Source: an uncultured Lutibacter sp. (lineage in GTDB: Bacteria > Bacteroidota > Bacteroidia > Flavobacteriales > Flavobacteriaceae). From it: a stretch of DNA of 63,660 bases. Made by a program: the position numbers and the translations under genes. Below the pieces are notes generated by a model. It was not told the origin of the DNA. It did no database searches and was given only the letters and a program-made list of their open reading frames with translations. This document shows, one piece after another, positions 1 through 8,599 of this stretch (position 1 is the stretch's first letter; every line of letters begins with the position of its first letter). The stretch is from the NCBI RefSeq assembly GCF_937891065.1, contig NZ_CALAEQ010000159.1:1-63660 (forward strand). Reading direction: 5' to 3'.

Positions 1-103
1 AAATTGTTGTGCTCATAATTATTCTTTTATTGTTAAATTTTTATTCTATTTTTAATTCTAAACAAATTTATTCAAAAATAAATTCGATATTATATAATTA
101 TTA

Positions 104-128
104 TTGATAGTTTTAATATCTTTATCAA
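104..128. promoter_or_regulatory. candidate OxyR/LysR operator upstream of oxyR
   Basis: An inverted repeat TTGATA (104-109) / TATCAA (123-128) lies 15-39 bases before the oxyR start codon. LysR-family regulators commonly bind imperfect dyads of about this size next to their own gene. The assignment is by position and symmetry only; AT-rich DNA produces such dyads by chance. Confidence 0.3.
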
Positions 129-142
129 AAATACTTATAACA

Positions 143-1090
143 ATGACTATTACACAACTTAAATATGTTTTAGCGGTAGCTGAACATCTAAATTTCACTA
201 TAGCATCAGAACATTGCTTTGTTACTCAACCAACACTAAGTATGCAAATTCAGAAGCTTGAAGAAGAATTAGACACTCAAATTTTTAATAGAAAGAAGAA
301 ACCCATTCAACTTACTGAAATAGGTAAAAAGATTATTGAACAGGCAAAAATTATTGTAGACGAAAGCAATCGAATCAATGACATTGTAGATCAACAAAAA
401 GGATTTATTGGTGGAGATTTCAGATTAGGAATAATTCCAACTGTAATGCCTACTCTATTGCCAATTTTCTTAAAAACATTTATAAAAAAATACCCAAAAG
501 TAAATTTAAAGATTGAAGAATTAACTACTGAAGAAATTATAAGGAAATTATCTGATGGCCATATTGATGTAGGTATTGCTGCAACACCTTTAGAAAATGA
601 AATGATAAAAGAGCGTGTGCTATATTATGAACCATTTGTTGGGTTTGTACCAACAGAACACCGCTTATATAAAAACACATCAATTGATGTTGACAATTTA
701 AATATTGATGATATTTTATTATTAGAAGATGGTCACTGTTTTAAAGACAGTATTCTTAACTTGTGTAGTACATTTGGACGTAAAAACCAACATTTTCAAT
801 TACACAGTGGAAGTTTTGATACATTAATTAAACTATCTAAAGAAGGTTTAGGTATGACGCTGCTACCTTATTTACAAACTTTAGATTTAAATCAAGAAGA
901 TAAAATTTATTTGCGAGAATTTAAAGAACCTGTTCCAGCCAGAGAAGTTAGTATTATTTATCATAAATCTCAGCTAAAAATTCAATTAATAGAAGCATTA
1001 AAAAATGTTATTGATGGAATTGTAAGAGGCGTAATTGCCTTTAACGATGTAAAAATAATTAGCCCAATACACAAGAAAAAAGGAGCTTAA
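143..1090 (+). CDS. oxyR: hydrogen-peroxide sensor, LysR-family regulator OxyR
   Basis: A 315-residue LysR-type regulator: winged HTH in residues 1-60 and an effector/redox domain from about 90. With the start at the ATG at 143, the segment DGHCFKDSILNLC places cysteines at residues 199 and 208, exactly the numbers of the redox pair of E. coli OxyR, so identification is firm. In the family, peroxide oxidises these to a disulfide and the protein then activates catalase, peroxiredoxin and Dps genes. An upstream in-frame ATG at 104 would add 13 residues before the conserved MTITQLKYVLAV start and is less likely. A strong hairpin terminator begins inside the last codons. A decayed peroxiredoxin-like gene lies about 0.7 kb downstream. 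Confidence 0.95.
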   Translation: MTITQLKYVLAVAEHLNFTIASEHCFVTQPTLSMQIQKLEEELDTQIFNRKKKPIQLTEIGKKIIEQAKIIVDESNRINDIVDQQKGFIGGDFRLGIIPTVMPTLLPIFLKTFIKKYPKVNLKIEELTTEEIIRKLSDGHIDVGIAATPLENEMIKERVLYYEPFVGFVPTEHRLYKNTSIDVDNLNIDDILLLEDGHCFKDSILNLCSTFGRKNQHFQLHSGSFDTLIKLSKEGLGMTLLPYLQTLDLNQEDKIYLREFKEPVPAREVSIIYHKSQLKIQLIEALKNVIDGIVRGVIAFNDVKIISPIHKKKGA

Positions 1091-1106
1091 AAGCTCCTTT
1101 TTTTTT
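1078..1106 (+). terminator. rho-independent terminator of oxyR
   Basis: Stem AGGAGCTT (1081-1088) / AAGCTCCT (1091-1098) followed by a run of T; the stem overlaps the oxyR stop codon. The opposite-strand gene ends at 1105, so it may work in both directions. Confidence 0.85.
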
Positions 1107-1302
1107 AATTTTTAACTAATAATAAACAAGTATGTAAATCTGGTTTATTTATTGTAAACTCTCTTAACCAAAAGTACAATTCTTTAATCTCATAAGGTAA
1201 TAATCTATTTATTGCTTTTTCTAATTCTTTTTTAAATAAGTCTTTATTGAAACTAACTTTTTCAAGTACGGTTTTTGTGTACTCAAACATTGCTCTTGCC
1301 AT
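1105..1302 (-). CDS. conserved small hypothetical protein (65 aa)
   Basis: A 65-residue soluble protein rich in Lys, Leu and Glu, without signal peptide or membrane segment. I recognise the style of the sequence (MARAMFEYTKTVLEKVSF..., with a central LLPYEIKEL) as a small protein recurrent in Flavobacteriaceae, but no function is known to me. Predicted helical throughout. It is convergent with oxyR and ends at its terminator. An internal ATG at codon 5 is an alternative start. The protein-like composition supports a real gene. Confidence 0.65.
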   Translation of the reverse strand: MARAMFEYTKTVLEKVSFNKDLFKKELEKAINRLLPYEIKELYFWLREFTINKPDLHTCLLLVKN

Positions 1303-1418
1303 ATTTTAAAAGATTTTAGTTGGTTAAATTAAAAACGTTTAATATCTATTTTTATTACATTAAAAGTACAAAAAATAAATATATAAAATAAATATTTTTA
1401 ACACTTAATTTGTAAAAC

Positions 1419-1685
1419 TTACAGTTTGTTTATCTTTTCAAGCAAACTATTAGCTATCTCCTCTAATTCTAAAGTTATGTTTTTAAAATGTGCCTTTTTA
1501 TTTTCAACATTTTTTATGTTTATTTTTTCAACTAAAGAATCAAATGCTAATATTGCTTCATCTATAATAGCATCAGTAGCTTTAGAATCAGTTTTAGGGT
1601 TTAATAATTCCCAAGTATAGCACTCTTCAATAATATCTCCTAAAACGTAATTAATATCTTTTTTTAAATTTTTAATGCTTGCCAT
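1419..1685 (-). CDS. conserved small hypothetical protein (88 aa)
   Basis: An 88-residue acidic, mostly helical, soluble protein beginning MASIKNLKKDINYVLGDII. It resembles a small protein conserved in Flavobacteriia; function unknown. A good Bacteroidota -7 box (TAAATTTG on the minus strand, 1710-1717) lies 25 bases before the start codon, supporting expression as its own transcript. Nothing in the sequence indicates a partner or a ligand. Confidence 0.65.
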   Translation of the reverse strand: MASIKNLKKDINYVLGDIIEECYTWELLNPKTDSKATDAIIDEAILAFDSLVEKINIKNVENKKAHFKNITLELEEIANSLLEKINKL

Positions 1686-1709
1686 AATTTCTATTTATTT
1701 TTATCGCTG

Positions 1710-1717
1710 CAAATTTA
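1710..1717 (-). promoter_or_regulatory. -7 box of the 88-aa gene
   Basis: TAAATTTG on the minus strand matches TAnnTTTG, the -7 consensus of the Bacteroidota primary sigma factor, 25 bases upstream of the start codon. Confidence 0.5.
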
Positions 1718-1805
1718 CAAGAAATTGATTAATTATTTCATCAAAATATTAAATATTAACTATTAAATTTCACATAAAATGAATTTACATCCATAATAAT
1801 CATAA

Positions 1806-2033
1806 TTATTGAGAAATGTTTAAACCCTTTAAAATTTTAAGCGAATTTTCAATGTGTTTTTCTGCATTAAACTGAATATTAAAAAAATACTGTACAATTC
1901 CTTTTTGATTCTAAAGTTTAAATGAAGGTAGTTTATCCCCAACTTCTATTTTTTTCCCATAAACTGCAATTAAATCTTAAATTAGAAACAGAACTCCAAT
2001 TATTCCCAAAATAAAAATGACATATTTTTTCAT
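1806..2033 (-). pseudogene. decayed peroxiredoxin/redoxin-like gene with internal deletion
   Basis: This is the main content of the 480-base gap between the 88-aa gene and add. On the minus strand from 2033 one reads a signal-like MKKYVIFILGIIGVLFLI and a stop, then, after a frame change, AVYGKKIEVGDKLPSFKL, a stop, and finally GIVQYFFNIQFNAEKHIENS followed by LKILKGL. The second piece resembles the N-terminus of an AhpC/TSA redoxin (GDxxPxFxL) and the third resembles the C-terminal strand and helix of the same family; the central part with the catalytic cysteine is missing. It is therefore read as a remnant shortened by an internal deletion plus at least one frameshift and one stop. The similarity is from memory of the family, not from a search. 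Confidence 0.5.
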
Positions 2034-2070
2034 ATTTAATTTTTAACAAATATCCCTAAAAATAATTAGT

Positions 2071-2078
2071 TAGTTTTG
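2071..2078 (+). promoter_or_regulatory. -7 box upstream of the deaminase gene
   Basis: TAGTTTTG fits TAnnTTTG on the plus strand and is followed by an 88-base leader before the add-like start codon. No convincing -33 TTG is visible. Confidence 0.4.
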
Positions 2079-2166
2079 CAATATGAAATGAACAAACTAA
2101 ATAGTTTCTTCTAATCAAATAATTTATACGAATTTTACTGCCTTTAAAAAAAGATAAGAAATACAA

Positions 2167-3174
2167 ATGAAAACATTTATAGAAAATTTACCAAAAGCAG
2201 AATTGCATTTACATATTGAAGGCTCATTTGAGCCAGAATTAATGTTTAAGATTGCAAAAAGAAATAACATTAAAATACCATATAATTCAGTTAAAGAAAT
2301 TGAAGAAGCTTATAAGTTTGATTGTTTACAAGACTTTTTAGATATTTATTATCAAGGTGCTGGGGTTTTAACAACCGAACAAGATTTTTACGACTTAACT
2401 TATAGCTATTTACTAAAATGCGCAACTCAAAATGTGCGTCACACTGAAATTATGTTTGATCCACAAACACATACAGAGCGTGGTATTTCATTTGAAACTG
2501 TAATAAACGGAATTTCAAAAGCTTGTGATGATGCTAAAGAAAAATTAAACGTTTCTTCATTATTAATTATGAGTTATTTACGTCATTTAAGTGAAGACGA
2601 TGCTTTTAAAACATTAAACCAATCACTTCCTTTTAAAAGTAAAATTGCTGCTGTTGGGTTAGATTCTTCCGAAAAAGGGAATCCACCATCAAAATTTAAA
2701 AATGTGTATGAAGCTTCTGTTAAAGAAGGTTATATTCCTGTTGCGCATGCCGGTGAAGAAGGATCTGCTGATTATGTTTGGGAAGCAATTGATATTTTAG
2801 GAATTAAGCGCATTGACCATGGAAATAATTCACTTCAAGATGAAAAATTAGTTGCTGAAATTATTAAACGTGATATGGCTTTAACCGTTTGCCCATTATC
2901 AAACACTGCATTGCAAGTTGTTGATGATTTAAAAAATCATCCGTTGAAAAAAATGATGGATTTAGGTTTAAAAGTGACTATAAATTCTGATGATCCTGCT
3001 TATTTTGGTGGACAAGTAAATAAAAATTATATTGAAATTCAAAAGGCTTTAAATTTAACTAAAACTGATCTCTACCAGTTGGCGAAAAATTCATTTCAAT
3101 ATTCATTATTAGATAAAAAGACTAAAGAAGTGCTTATTAAAGAACTTGATAATTATTATAAAAATAATGCTTAA
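2167..3174 (+). CDS. add: adenosine deaminase family protein, possibly adenine deaminase
   Basis: A 335-residue zinc amidohydrolase. Residues 13-19 (LHLHIEG) give the HxH metal pair (His14, His16), HAGEE near residue 194 gives the third zinc His and the catalytic Glu, and NSDDPAYF near 273 gives the Asp pair. The family hydrolyses adenosine or adenine to inosine or hypoxanthine in purine salvage. The NSDDPAYFGG form and KAELHLHIEGS start resemble bacterial adenine deaminases of this fold more than classical adenosine deaminases, so the substrate is open. Length is normal. It is transcribed alone; the next gene begins about 200 bases later. Confidence 0.88.
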   Translation: MKTFIENLPKAELHLHIEGSFEPELMFKIAKRNNIKIPYNSVKEIEEAYKFDCLQDFLDIYYQGAGVLTTEQDFYDLTYSYLLKCATQNVRHTEIMFDPQTHTERGISFETVINGISKACDDAKEKLNVSSLLIMSYLRHLSEDDAFKTLNQSLPFKSKIAAVGLDSSEKGNPPSKFKNVYEASVKEGYIPVAHAGEEGSADYVWEAIDILGIKRIDHGNNSLQDEKLVAEIIKRDMALTVCPLSNTALQVVDDLKNHPLKKMMDLGLKVTINSDDPAYFGGQVNKNYIEIQKALNLTKTDLYQLAKNSFQYSLLDKKTKEVLIKELDNYYKNNA

Positions 3175-3372
3175 TGAAATCTGGAAAACTGTTCTTGATA
3201 ACATAGCAATCCAACCAACGAATATTAAACTATTTTTAGAAAATTTCAATAATAGATTTAACACTAATAAAGGTTAATTAAACAATAAAACAAATACCAA
3301 TAAATATCACTTTAAAATTGTAATAAATTATCATTAACTTTCGTTAGTGACTTAATAAAACTAATTAAAATT

Positions 3373-3963
3373 ATGAAAAAGAAAATCATATCTATTCTCA
3401 TTTTATCTTTCTCCTTAACTACGCTATTTAGCCAAACTAACCAAAAGTTTATTGATACAGGATCTGTAAAAAATCAATTTGATTATCTTATCAATAAATC
3501 TTTCAGTTATAAAGAATATAAAAATATAAAACTAAATTGGTTAACTGAATTAGAGGCTAACGTAATAGACTCTTTATCAAAGTCGAAAAATGAAATTCTA
3601 AAAAGTTATACAATTATTAATTCTCAGAAAAAAACGATTGACAGTTTAAAAACTTCAATAGTAAATCATGAAAGTAATATCACCAATTTAACCAATGAAA
3701 AGCAAAGTATTTCCTTATTAGGAATTGAGTTTGAAAAATCATTTTTTAAAACCTTAATGTTTTCAATAATTGGTATTCTACTAATTTTATTATTCTACTA
3801 TATTTTTAAATATAAAAGCAGTAATAGCATTACCACTCAAGCCAAACTAGACTTAACAGAACTAGAAGAAGAATTTGAGACTCACAGAAAAAGCGCTTTA
3901 GAGCGTGAGCAAAAAGCAATGCGTAAACTACAAGATGAATTAAATAAACAAAAAAAAGAGTAA
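3373..3963 (+). CDS. membrane-anchored coiled-coil protein, function unknown
   Basis: A 196-residue protein with a signal peptide (residues 1-20, ending LFSQ), a periplasmic helical region with heptad-like Ile/Leu spacing (about 60-115), one transmembrane segment (about 124-145) and a highly charged C-terminal coiled coil (about 155-196). Similar flavobacterial proteins carry the database label tRNA (guanine-N1)-methyltransferase, but nothing here resembles a SAM-binding fold, so that name should not be used. The membrane segment after a periplasmic region suggests a protein spanning the inner membrane with a cytoplasmic tail. Role unknown. Confidence 0.7.
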   Translation: MKKKIISILILSFSLTTLFSQTNQKFIDTGSVKNQFDYLINKSFSYKEYKNIKLNWLTELEANVIDSLSKSKNEILKSYTIINSQKKTIDSLKTSIVNHESNITNLTNEKQSISLLGIEFEKSFFKTLMFSIIGILLILLFYYIFKYKSSNSITTQAKLDLTELEEEFETHRKSALEREQKAMRKLQDELNKQKKE

Positions 3964-3999
3964 CTTTAATTTTTAATTTAACTAAAAGTGTTTTTTATT

Positions 4000-4206
4000 A
4001 TGAAAAAAAATATGGGATCTGTAGACAAAATTATTAGAGTGCTAATTGCAATAGTAATTGCCGTTTTATATTGGCAAGGAATTATAAGTGGTGGCACATT
4101 AGCAATTGTATTGCTTGTTTTTGCTGGTGTATTTGTATTAACTAGTTTGGTAGGTTATTGCCCTTTATATCCAATTTTAGGATTAAATACTTGTAAGAAA
4201 AAATAA
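4000..4206 (+). CDS. DUF2892 family small inner-membrane protein
   Basis: A 68-residue protein beginning MKKNMGSVDKIIRVL, with two hydrophobic membrane helices (about 10-28 and 33-54) and the characteristic GYCPLYPILGLNTCKKK tail containing two cysteines. This is the DUF2892 (YgaP transmembrane-like) pattern. The function of stand-alone members is unknown; in YgaP the module anchors a rhodanese domain. The ATG at 4000 is chosen over an upstream one at 3988 because family members start at this point. Confidence 0.85.
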   Translation: MKKNMGSVDKIIRVLIAIVIAVLYWQGIISGGTLAIVLLVFAGVFVLTSLVGYCPLYPILGLNTCKKK

Positions 4207-4218
4207 TATTTAATAAAA

Positions 4219-4245
4219 AAGAGGCTTCTGTAAGTCTCTTTTTTA
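4219..4245. terminator. bidirectional terminator
   Basis: AAGAGGCTT / AAGTCTCTT stem around a CTGT loop with flanking A and T runs, between the convergent DUF2892 gene and queD. Confidence 0.7.
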
Positions 4246-4653
4246 TTTACCACAATAAGTTACAAAATTCCTTGGAGTCTCATAAAGCGTCACTGAAAGC
4301 TCTAAATTATCATCAATTTTAGCACGTAGTTTATCCCAAATTACTACTGCAATATTTTCAGCTGTTGGATTTAAGGTTTTAAATTCAATTACTTCTTCAT
4401 TTAAATTTTTATGATCAAATTTTTCTTCTATTTCACTTTCAATTAAAGCTTTTAAAACTTTCATATCCATTACAAAACCAGTTTCGGGGTGAATTTCACC
4501 TTTTACTGAAACTACTAATTCATAATTATGTCCGTGGTAATTTGGATTGGCACATTTACCAAAAACCGTTGCATTTCTTGCATCTGTCCAATCAGCATTG
4601 TACAATCTGTGAGCTGCATTAAAATGTGCTTTTCTATTAACGGTTACTTTCAT
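4243..4653 (-). CDS. queD: 6-carboxy-5,6,7,8-tetrahydropterin synthase QueD
   Basis: A 136-residue PTPS/QueD-family enzyme that converts 7,8-dihydroneopterin triphosphate to 6-carboxytetrahydropterin in queuosine/deazapurine synthesis. Visible residues are His15 in FNAAHRL, Cys34 in GKC (catalytic) and His40/His42 in YHGHNY (zinc), with the later HKNLN motif and a C-terminal Glu in TLYETP. Length is typical. It starts on the base next to the idi stop codon, so the two form one transcript (idi first), although the pathways are unrelated. Confidence 0.92.
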   Translation of the reverse strand: MKVTVNRKAHFNAAHRLYNADWTDARNATVFGKCANPNYHGHNYELVVSVKGEIHPETGFVMDMKVLKALIESEIEEKFDHKNLNEEVIEFKTLNPTAENIAVVIWDKLRAKIDDNLELSVTLYETPRNFVTYCGK

Positions 4654-5181
4654 TTAAGCTTTGTTTTTACTTATAAAACTATAATACTTTTCAAAAATAA
4701 TTTTAAACCATTCTGTATAAACTTCAGGATGTTCTAACATATCATTTTTCACTTCTTCAACAGTCATCCATTTAAAACTTTCAACTTCTTCCCTATTAAT
4801 TATTGGATTATCATTGTAATAACCAATCATAATATGGTCTAATTCGTGCTCAGTTAAACCATTATCAAACGGTGCTTTATAAATAAATGAAGTTACTTCT
4901 TCTAACTCACAAACAAAACCCATTTCTTCTTGCAAACGACGCTTACCTGCTTCAATATTACTTTCTCCATTACGTTGGTGACTACAACAAGAATTTGTCC
5001 ATAATAATGGCGAATGATATTTATCCGCTGCTCTTTGTTGTAACATTAACTCGTTCTTTTCATTAAAAACAAAAACTGAAAATGCTCTATGTAATACTGC
5101 TTTTTCATGAGCTTCCATTTTTGGCATTAAACCAATTTGCTCATCTTTTTCATTTACTAAAATAACTTGTTCTTCTATCAT
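4654..5181 (-). CDS. idi: isopentenyl-diphosphate delta-isomerase, type I
   Basis: A 175-residue Nudix-fold isomerase interconverting isopentenyl and dimethylallyl diphosphate for isoprenoid, menaquinone and carotenoid synthesis. WTNSCCSHQRNGE (61-73) holds the catalytic Cys and a metal-binding His; RRLQEEMGF is the degenerate Nudix helix, and the Glu residues around 111-113 match the second catalytic acid. His25 and His31 complete the metal site. A minus-strand -7 box (5199-5206) lies just upstream. It leads a two-gene unit with queD and is divergent from prfC. Confidence 0.93.
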   Translation of the reverse strand: MIEEQVILVNEKDEQIGLMPKMEAHEKAVLHRAFSVFVFNEKNELMLQQRAADKYHSPLLWTNSCCSHQRNGESNIEAGKRRLQEEMGFVCELEEVTSFIYKAPFDNGLTEHELDHIMIGYYNDNPIINREEVESFKWMTVEEVKNDMLEHPEVYTEWFKIIFEKYYSFISKNKA

Positions 5182-5198
5182 TATATTTTGAATTGCAA

Positions 5199-5206
5199 CA
5201 AATTTA
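5199..5206 (-). promoter_or_regulatory. -7 box of idi-queD
   Basis: TAAATTTG on the minus strand, 18 bases before the idi start codon, fits TAnnTTTG. Confidence 0.45.
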
Positions 5207-5295
5207 CAATTTTCAATTGAAACTTAATTATTTGAAACACTGAAATAAGTCGATATTTAATCTTTTATTTTTTCAATCTTTAATCTTTAAATCCC

Positions 5296-5303
5296 TAAAT
5301 TTG
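5296..5303 (+). promoter_or_regulatory. -7 box of prfC
   Basis: TAAATTTG followed by C, 17 bases before the ATG at 5321, fits the Bacteroidota TAnnTTTG element and implies a very short leader. Confidence 0.5.
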
Positions 5304-5320
5304 CACCTCAAAATTTGAAG

Positions 5321-6910
5321 ATGAGTTTTTTAAAAGAAATAGAACGCAGACGTACATTTGGAATTATTTCGCACCCCGATGCAGGTAAAACTACTTTAAC
5401 TGAAAAGTTATTATTATTTGGTGGCGCTATACAAGAAGCTGGTGCTGTAAAAAATAATAAAATTAAGAAAGGTGCAACTTCCGATTTTATGGAAATAGAG
5501 CGCCAACGTGGTATTTCTGTAGCTACATCTGTTCTTGCTTTTATTTACAAAGACAAAAAAATAAACATTTTAGATACTCCTGGACATAAAGATTTTGCTG
5601 AGGATACTTTTAGAACTTTAACTGCTGTAGATAGTGTTATTGTGGTTATTGATGTTGCAAAAGGTGTTGAAGAGCAAACCGAAAAATTGGTTGAAGTTTG
5701 TAGAATGCGCAAAATACCAATGATTGTTTTTATTAATAAAATGGATCGTGAAGGTAAAGATGCTTTTGATTTATTAGATGAAGTTGAGCAAAAATTAGGA
5801 TTAAGAGTCACTCCTTTAAGTTTCCCCATTGGAATGGGTTATGATTTTAAAGGAATTTATAATATTTACGAAAAAAAGATCAATCTATTTTCTGGTGATA
5901 ACAAACAAACAGTTTCTGAAGGTGTTGAATTTAAAGATATTTCAACTCCAGAATTAGATAAAATAATTGGAGAAAAACCTGCCAATATTTTACGTGAAGA
6001 ACTTGAATTGATTTCAGAAGTTTACCCTAAATTTAATAAAAAAGAATATTTAAGTGCTGATTTACAACCCGTATTTTTTGGCTCTGCTTTAAATAACTTT
6101 GGAGTAAAAGAATTATTAGAATGTTTTGTTGAAATTGCACCTACCCCACAACCAAAAATGTCTGAAGAGCGTTTGGTAGATTCTAAAGAAGAGCAAATGA
6201 CTGGTTTTGTTTTTAAAATTCATGCTAATATGGATCCTAATCATAGAAACAGATTGGCTTTTGTTAAAATTGTTTCAGGAACTTTTAAGAGAAATTCACC
6301 CTATTTACATGTTCGCCATAATAAAAAATTAAAATTCTCTAGTCCAAATGCTTTTTTTGCTGAAAAGAAAGAAATTGTTGATGAATCATTCCCAGGTGAT
6401 ATTGTTGGGCTTCAAGATACTGGAACATTTAAAATTGGAGATACTTTAACCGAAGGTGAAGTTTTAAACTTTAAAGGCGTACCTAGTTTTTCTCCTGAAC
6501 ATTTTCGTTATGTAAATAACGCTGACCCTCTAAAATCTAAACAATTATTTAAAGGTTTAGATCAATTAATGGATGAAGGTGTTGCACAATTATTTACATT
6601 AGATTTAAATGGAAGAAAAATTATTGGTACTGTTGGTGCTTTGCAATATGAAGTTATCCAATACCGTTTAGAACATGAATATGGAGCTAAATGTAGCTAT
6701 GAAAATTTACCTATGCACAAAGCATGTTGGGTAGAGCCAGAAGACCCTAAAAATAATGAATTTAAAGAATTCAAGCGTGTAAAACAACGCTATTTGGCAA
6801 CTGACAAACAAGGACAATTGGTGTTTTTAGCAGACTCTGCATTTACAATTCAGATGACACAAAGTAAATACCCAACGGTAAAATTGCATTATACAAGTGA
6901 ATACAAATAG
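5321..6910 (+). CDS. prfC: peptide chain release factor 3 (RF3)
   Basis: A 529-residue translational GTPase. G1 is SHPDAGKTTLTE (about residues 17-28), G3 is DTPGHKDF (about 83-90) and G4 is NKMD (about 139); the middle carries the RF3-specific GAVKNNKIKKGATSDF switch region. RF3 releases RF1/RF2 from the ribosome after termination. A TTG six bases upstream could also start the frame, but the ATG at 5321 gives the conserved MSFLKEIERRRTFGIISHP beginning. Its stop codon directly abuts the bshC stop codon on the other strand. Confidence 0.95.
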   Translation: MSFLKEIERRRTFGIISHPDAGKTTLTEKLLLFGGAIQEAGAVKNNKIKKGATSDFMEIERQRGISVATSVLAFIYKDKKINILDTPGHKDFAEDTFRTLTAVDSVIVVIDVAKGVEEQTEKLVEVCRMRKIPMIVFINKMDREGKDAFDLLDEVEQKLGLRVTPLSFPIGMGYDFKGIYNIYEKKINLFSGDNKQTVSEGVEFKDISTPELDKIIGEKPANILREELELISEVYPKFNKKEYLSADLQPVFFGSALNNFGVKELLECFVEIAPTPQPKMSEERLVDSKEEQMTGFVFKIHANMDPNHRNRLAFVKIVSGTFKRNSPYLHVRHNKKLKFSSPNAFFAEKKEIVDESFPGDIVGLQDTGTFKIGDTLTEGEVLNFKGVPSFSPEHFRYVNNADPLKSKQLFKGLDQLMDEGVAQLFTLDLNGRKIIGTVGALQYEVIQYRLEHEYGAKCSYENLPMHKACWVEPEDPKNNEFKEFKRVKQRYLATDKQGQLVFLADSAFTIQMTQSKYPTVKLHYTSEYK

Positions 6911-8503
6911 CTAATATTCAATAATTGTAAACTCTAATTGCAAAGGGTTAATTGCATTAATTAACATAGGAATAAATTCATCTCCTAATATTAAATAAAT
7001 TTCGGAAAAATTACGAGTTCGCTCTTCTAAACTTTGATTTGGAAATAATTCATTTTGAACTATTTTAATTCTTTCAACAACATCAGAAAGTTTTCGTTTT
7101 TGTGCTTTTAGCAATCTTTTTTCTAAATTATGTAATCCGTTTAATTGTTTTTTTTCTTGAGCTTTTACAGCTCCTAAAAAAGAAACATCTGTTTGCCTTG
7201 CAAGCTCTTTTAAAGCCATAAATTGTTGCTGTAAATGTTCCTTTTGTTTTGAAAAATTAATTTCAATAGCTGATATTTCTTTTATTTTTTTTGTGACTAA
7301 CAAATTTTGTTCTAGAAATAATTCTCGTAAAGAAATTTTTAGTTTACAACTCTTAATTACTTGTTTTTCAGAAGCTAACAACACTGAATTTCTTAATAAC
7401 AATATAGGAAAAGGTATATTTACAACATCAAAATAATTTTTCAATTGAAACCAATATGCCAACTCTCCACCTCCACCAATATAACATAAATTTGGCAAAA
7501 CTGTTTCTTGAAACAACGGCCTCATAATTACATTTGGACTAAAATTTTCAGGATTATTTGAAACTTCATTTAAAATTTCATCTTCTAAAAAAATAAGATT
7601 TGTATTGTTAATTTTATATTTATTATCCTCAAAAACAATACGTTCCCTTAAATTATCTTTTAAATAAAATAAGTTAATCTCTCTTGGGTTAACTTGAATT
7701 GGATAATTTTCACCTAAATTCTCAATTGTTTTTGACACTTCTTTGAATGAAGTGTTATTTAGTAATTCATCTTTAATAAAAGGCGCAAATTGTTCTTTTA
7801 ATTGCACATTATCACCATCAATAATAATTAAGCCGTATGCTCCAAAAAGTTCATTCACCAAGTAGCGAGTTGCATCTTTTAAATTACTATGATCTAAGTA
7901 AGACTTTTTAAATAGTTCTTTTAAGTAATTTGCATCATTAGAATTACCAATTTCTTTAGAAAACTCCTTAAAAACCACATCAAAATCTTCAGTTTTCAAT
8001 CTTCCAACAGCTCCGCTACTATTTCTATTCCAAGTTATCTTTTTATTTTTCAGGTTGAAGAAATTTATTTCCTCAAAATCGTGATCTTCAGTAGCCATCC
8101 AATAAACAGGTACAAAATTATTTTTTGGAAATTGTTCTTTTAATACTTTCGTTAAATTGATCGTTGAAATTATCTTATACAAGAAATATAACGGTCCTGT
8201 AAAAATATTTAATTGATGCCCTGTTGTAATAGTAAATGTATTATCGCTTGAAAGGGATTCAATATTTTGTAGTGTTTTATCTGAAATTTCAGTATTTTCA
8301 AATTGACTTTTTAGAACATCAACTAAAAGATTCCTAGATTGTGATTGGAATGATAGTTCCTTAGTTTCAATTTGTTTTTTAAATCCTTCTAAATCAGGAA
8401 AATTTCCATAAAAATCAGATAAATCATCTTTTTTATCTAAATAATCACAAACTATTTTTGAAAAATAACCCGTCTTTTTAAATGGAATATGGTGTACTTT
8501 CAT
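6911..8503 (-). CDS. bshC: bacillithiol biosynthesis cysteine-adding enzyme BshC
   Basis: A 530-residue protein of the BshC family, proposed to ligate cysteine to glucosaminyl-malate in the last step of bacillithiol synthesis. The TTGHQLNIFTGPLYFLYK motif (about 91-108), the MATEDHDFEEINFF segment and the C-terminal long coiled coil (about 395-480) are typical. Bacillithiol replaces glutathione as low-molecular-weight thiol in Firmicutes and many Bacteroidota. Its stop codon is contiguous with that of prfC, leaving no intergenic base. BshA and BshB are not in the window. Confidence 0.93.
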   Translation of the reverse strand: MKVHHIPFKKTGYFSKIVCDYLDKKDDLSDFYGNFPDLEGFKKQIETKELSFQSQSRNLLVDVLKSQFENTEISDKTLQNIESLSSDNTFTITTGHQLNIFTGPLYFLYKIISTINLTKVLKEQFPKNNFVPVYWMATEDHDFEEINFFNLKNKKITWNRNSSGAVGRLKTEDFDVVFKEFSKEIGNSNDANYLKELFKKSYLDHSNLKDATRYLVNELFGAYGLIIIDGDNVQLKEQFAPFIKDELLNNTSFKEVSKTIENLGENYPIQVNPREINLFYLKDNLRERIVFEDNKYKINNTNLIFLEDEILNEVSNNPENFSPNVIMRPLFQETVLPNLCYIGGGGELAYWFQLKNYFDVVNIPFPILLLRNSVLLASEKQVIKSCKLKISLRELFLEQNLLVTKKIKEISAIEINFSKQKEHLQQQFMALKELARQTDVSFLGAVKAQEKKQLNGLHNLEKRLLKAQKRKLSDVVERIKIVQNELFPNQSLEERTRNFSEIYLILGDEFIPMLINAINPLQLEFTIIEY

Positions 8504-8599
8504 CCGTTATTTTTTAGTAATATTTATTTGACAGATGTCATTCATATTGTTATAACATTCATTGTAAATGCAATTTTTAAGTATATTCATTTCTCAAAA

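Noticed and set aside
3167-3277. 36-codon frame starting inside the end of the deaminase gene
   Set aside because: It overlaps add by 8 bases and has a plausible composition, but I see no family resemblance, promoter or conservation cue; AT-rich intergenic DNA easily gives such frames.
3373-3963. tRNA (guanine-N1)-methyltransferase annotation for the coiled-coil protein
   Set aside because: The name circulates for similar proteins, but the sequence has a signal peptide, coiled coils and a membrane helix and no SAM-binding or knot motifs.
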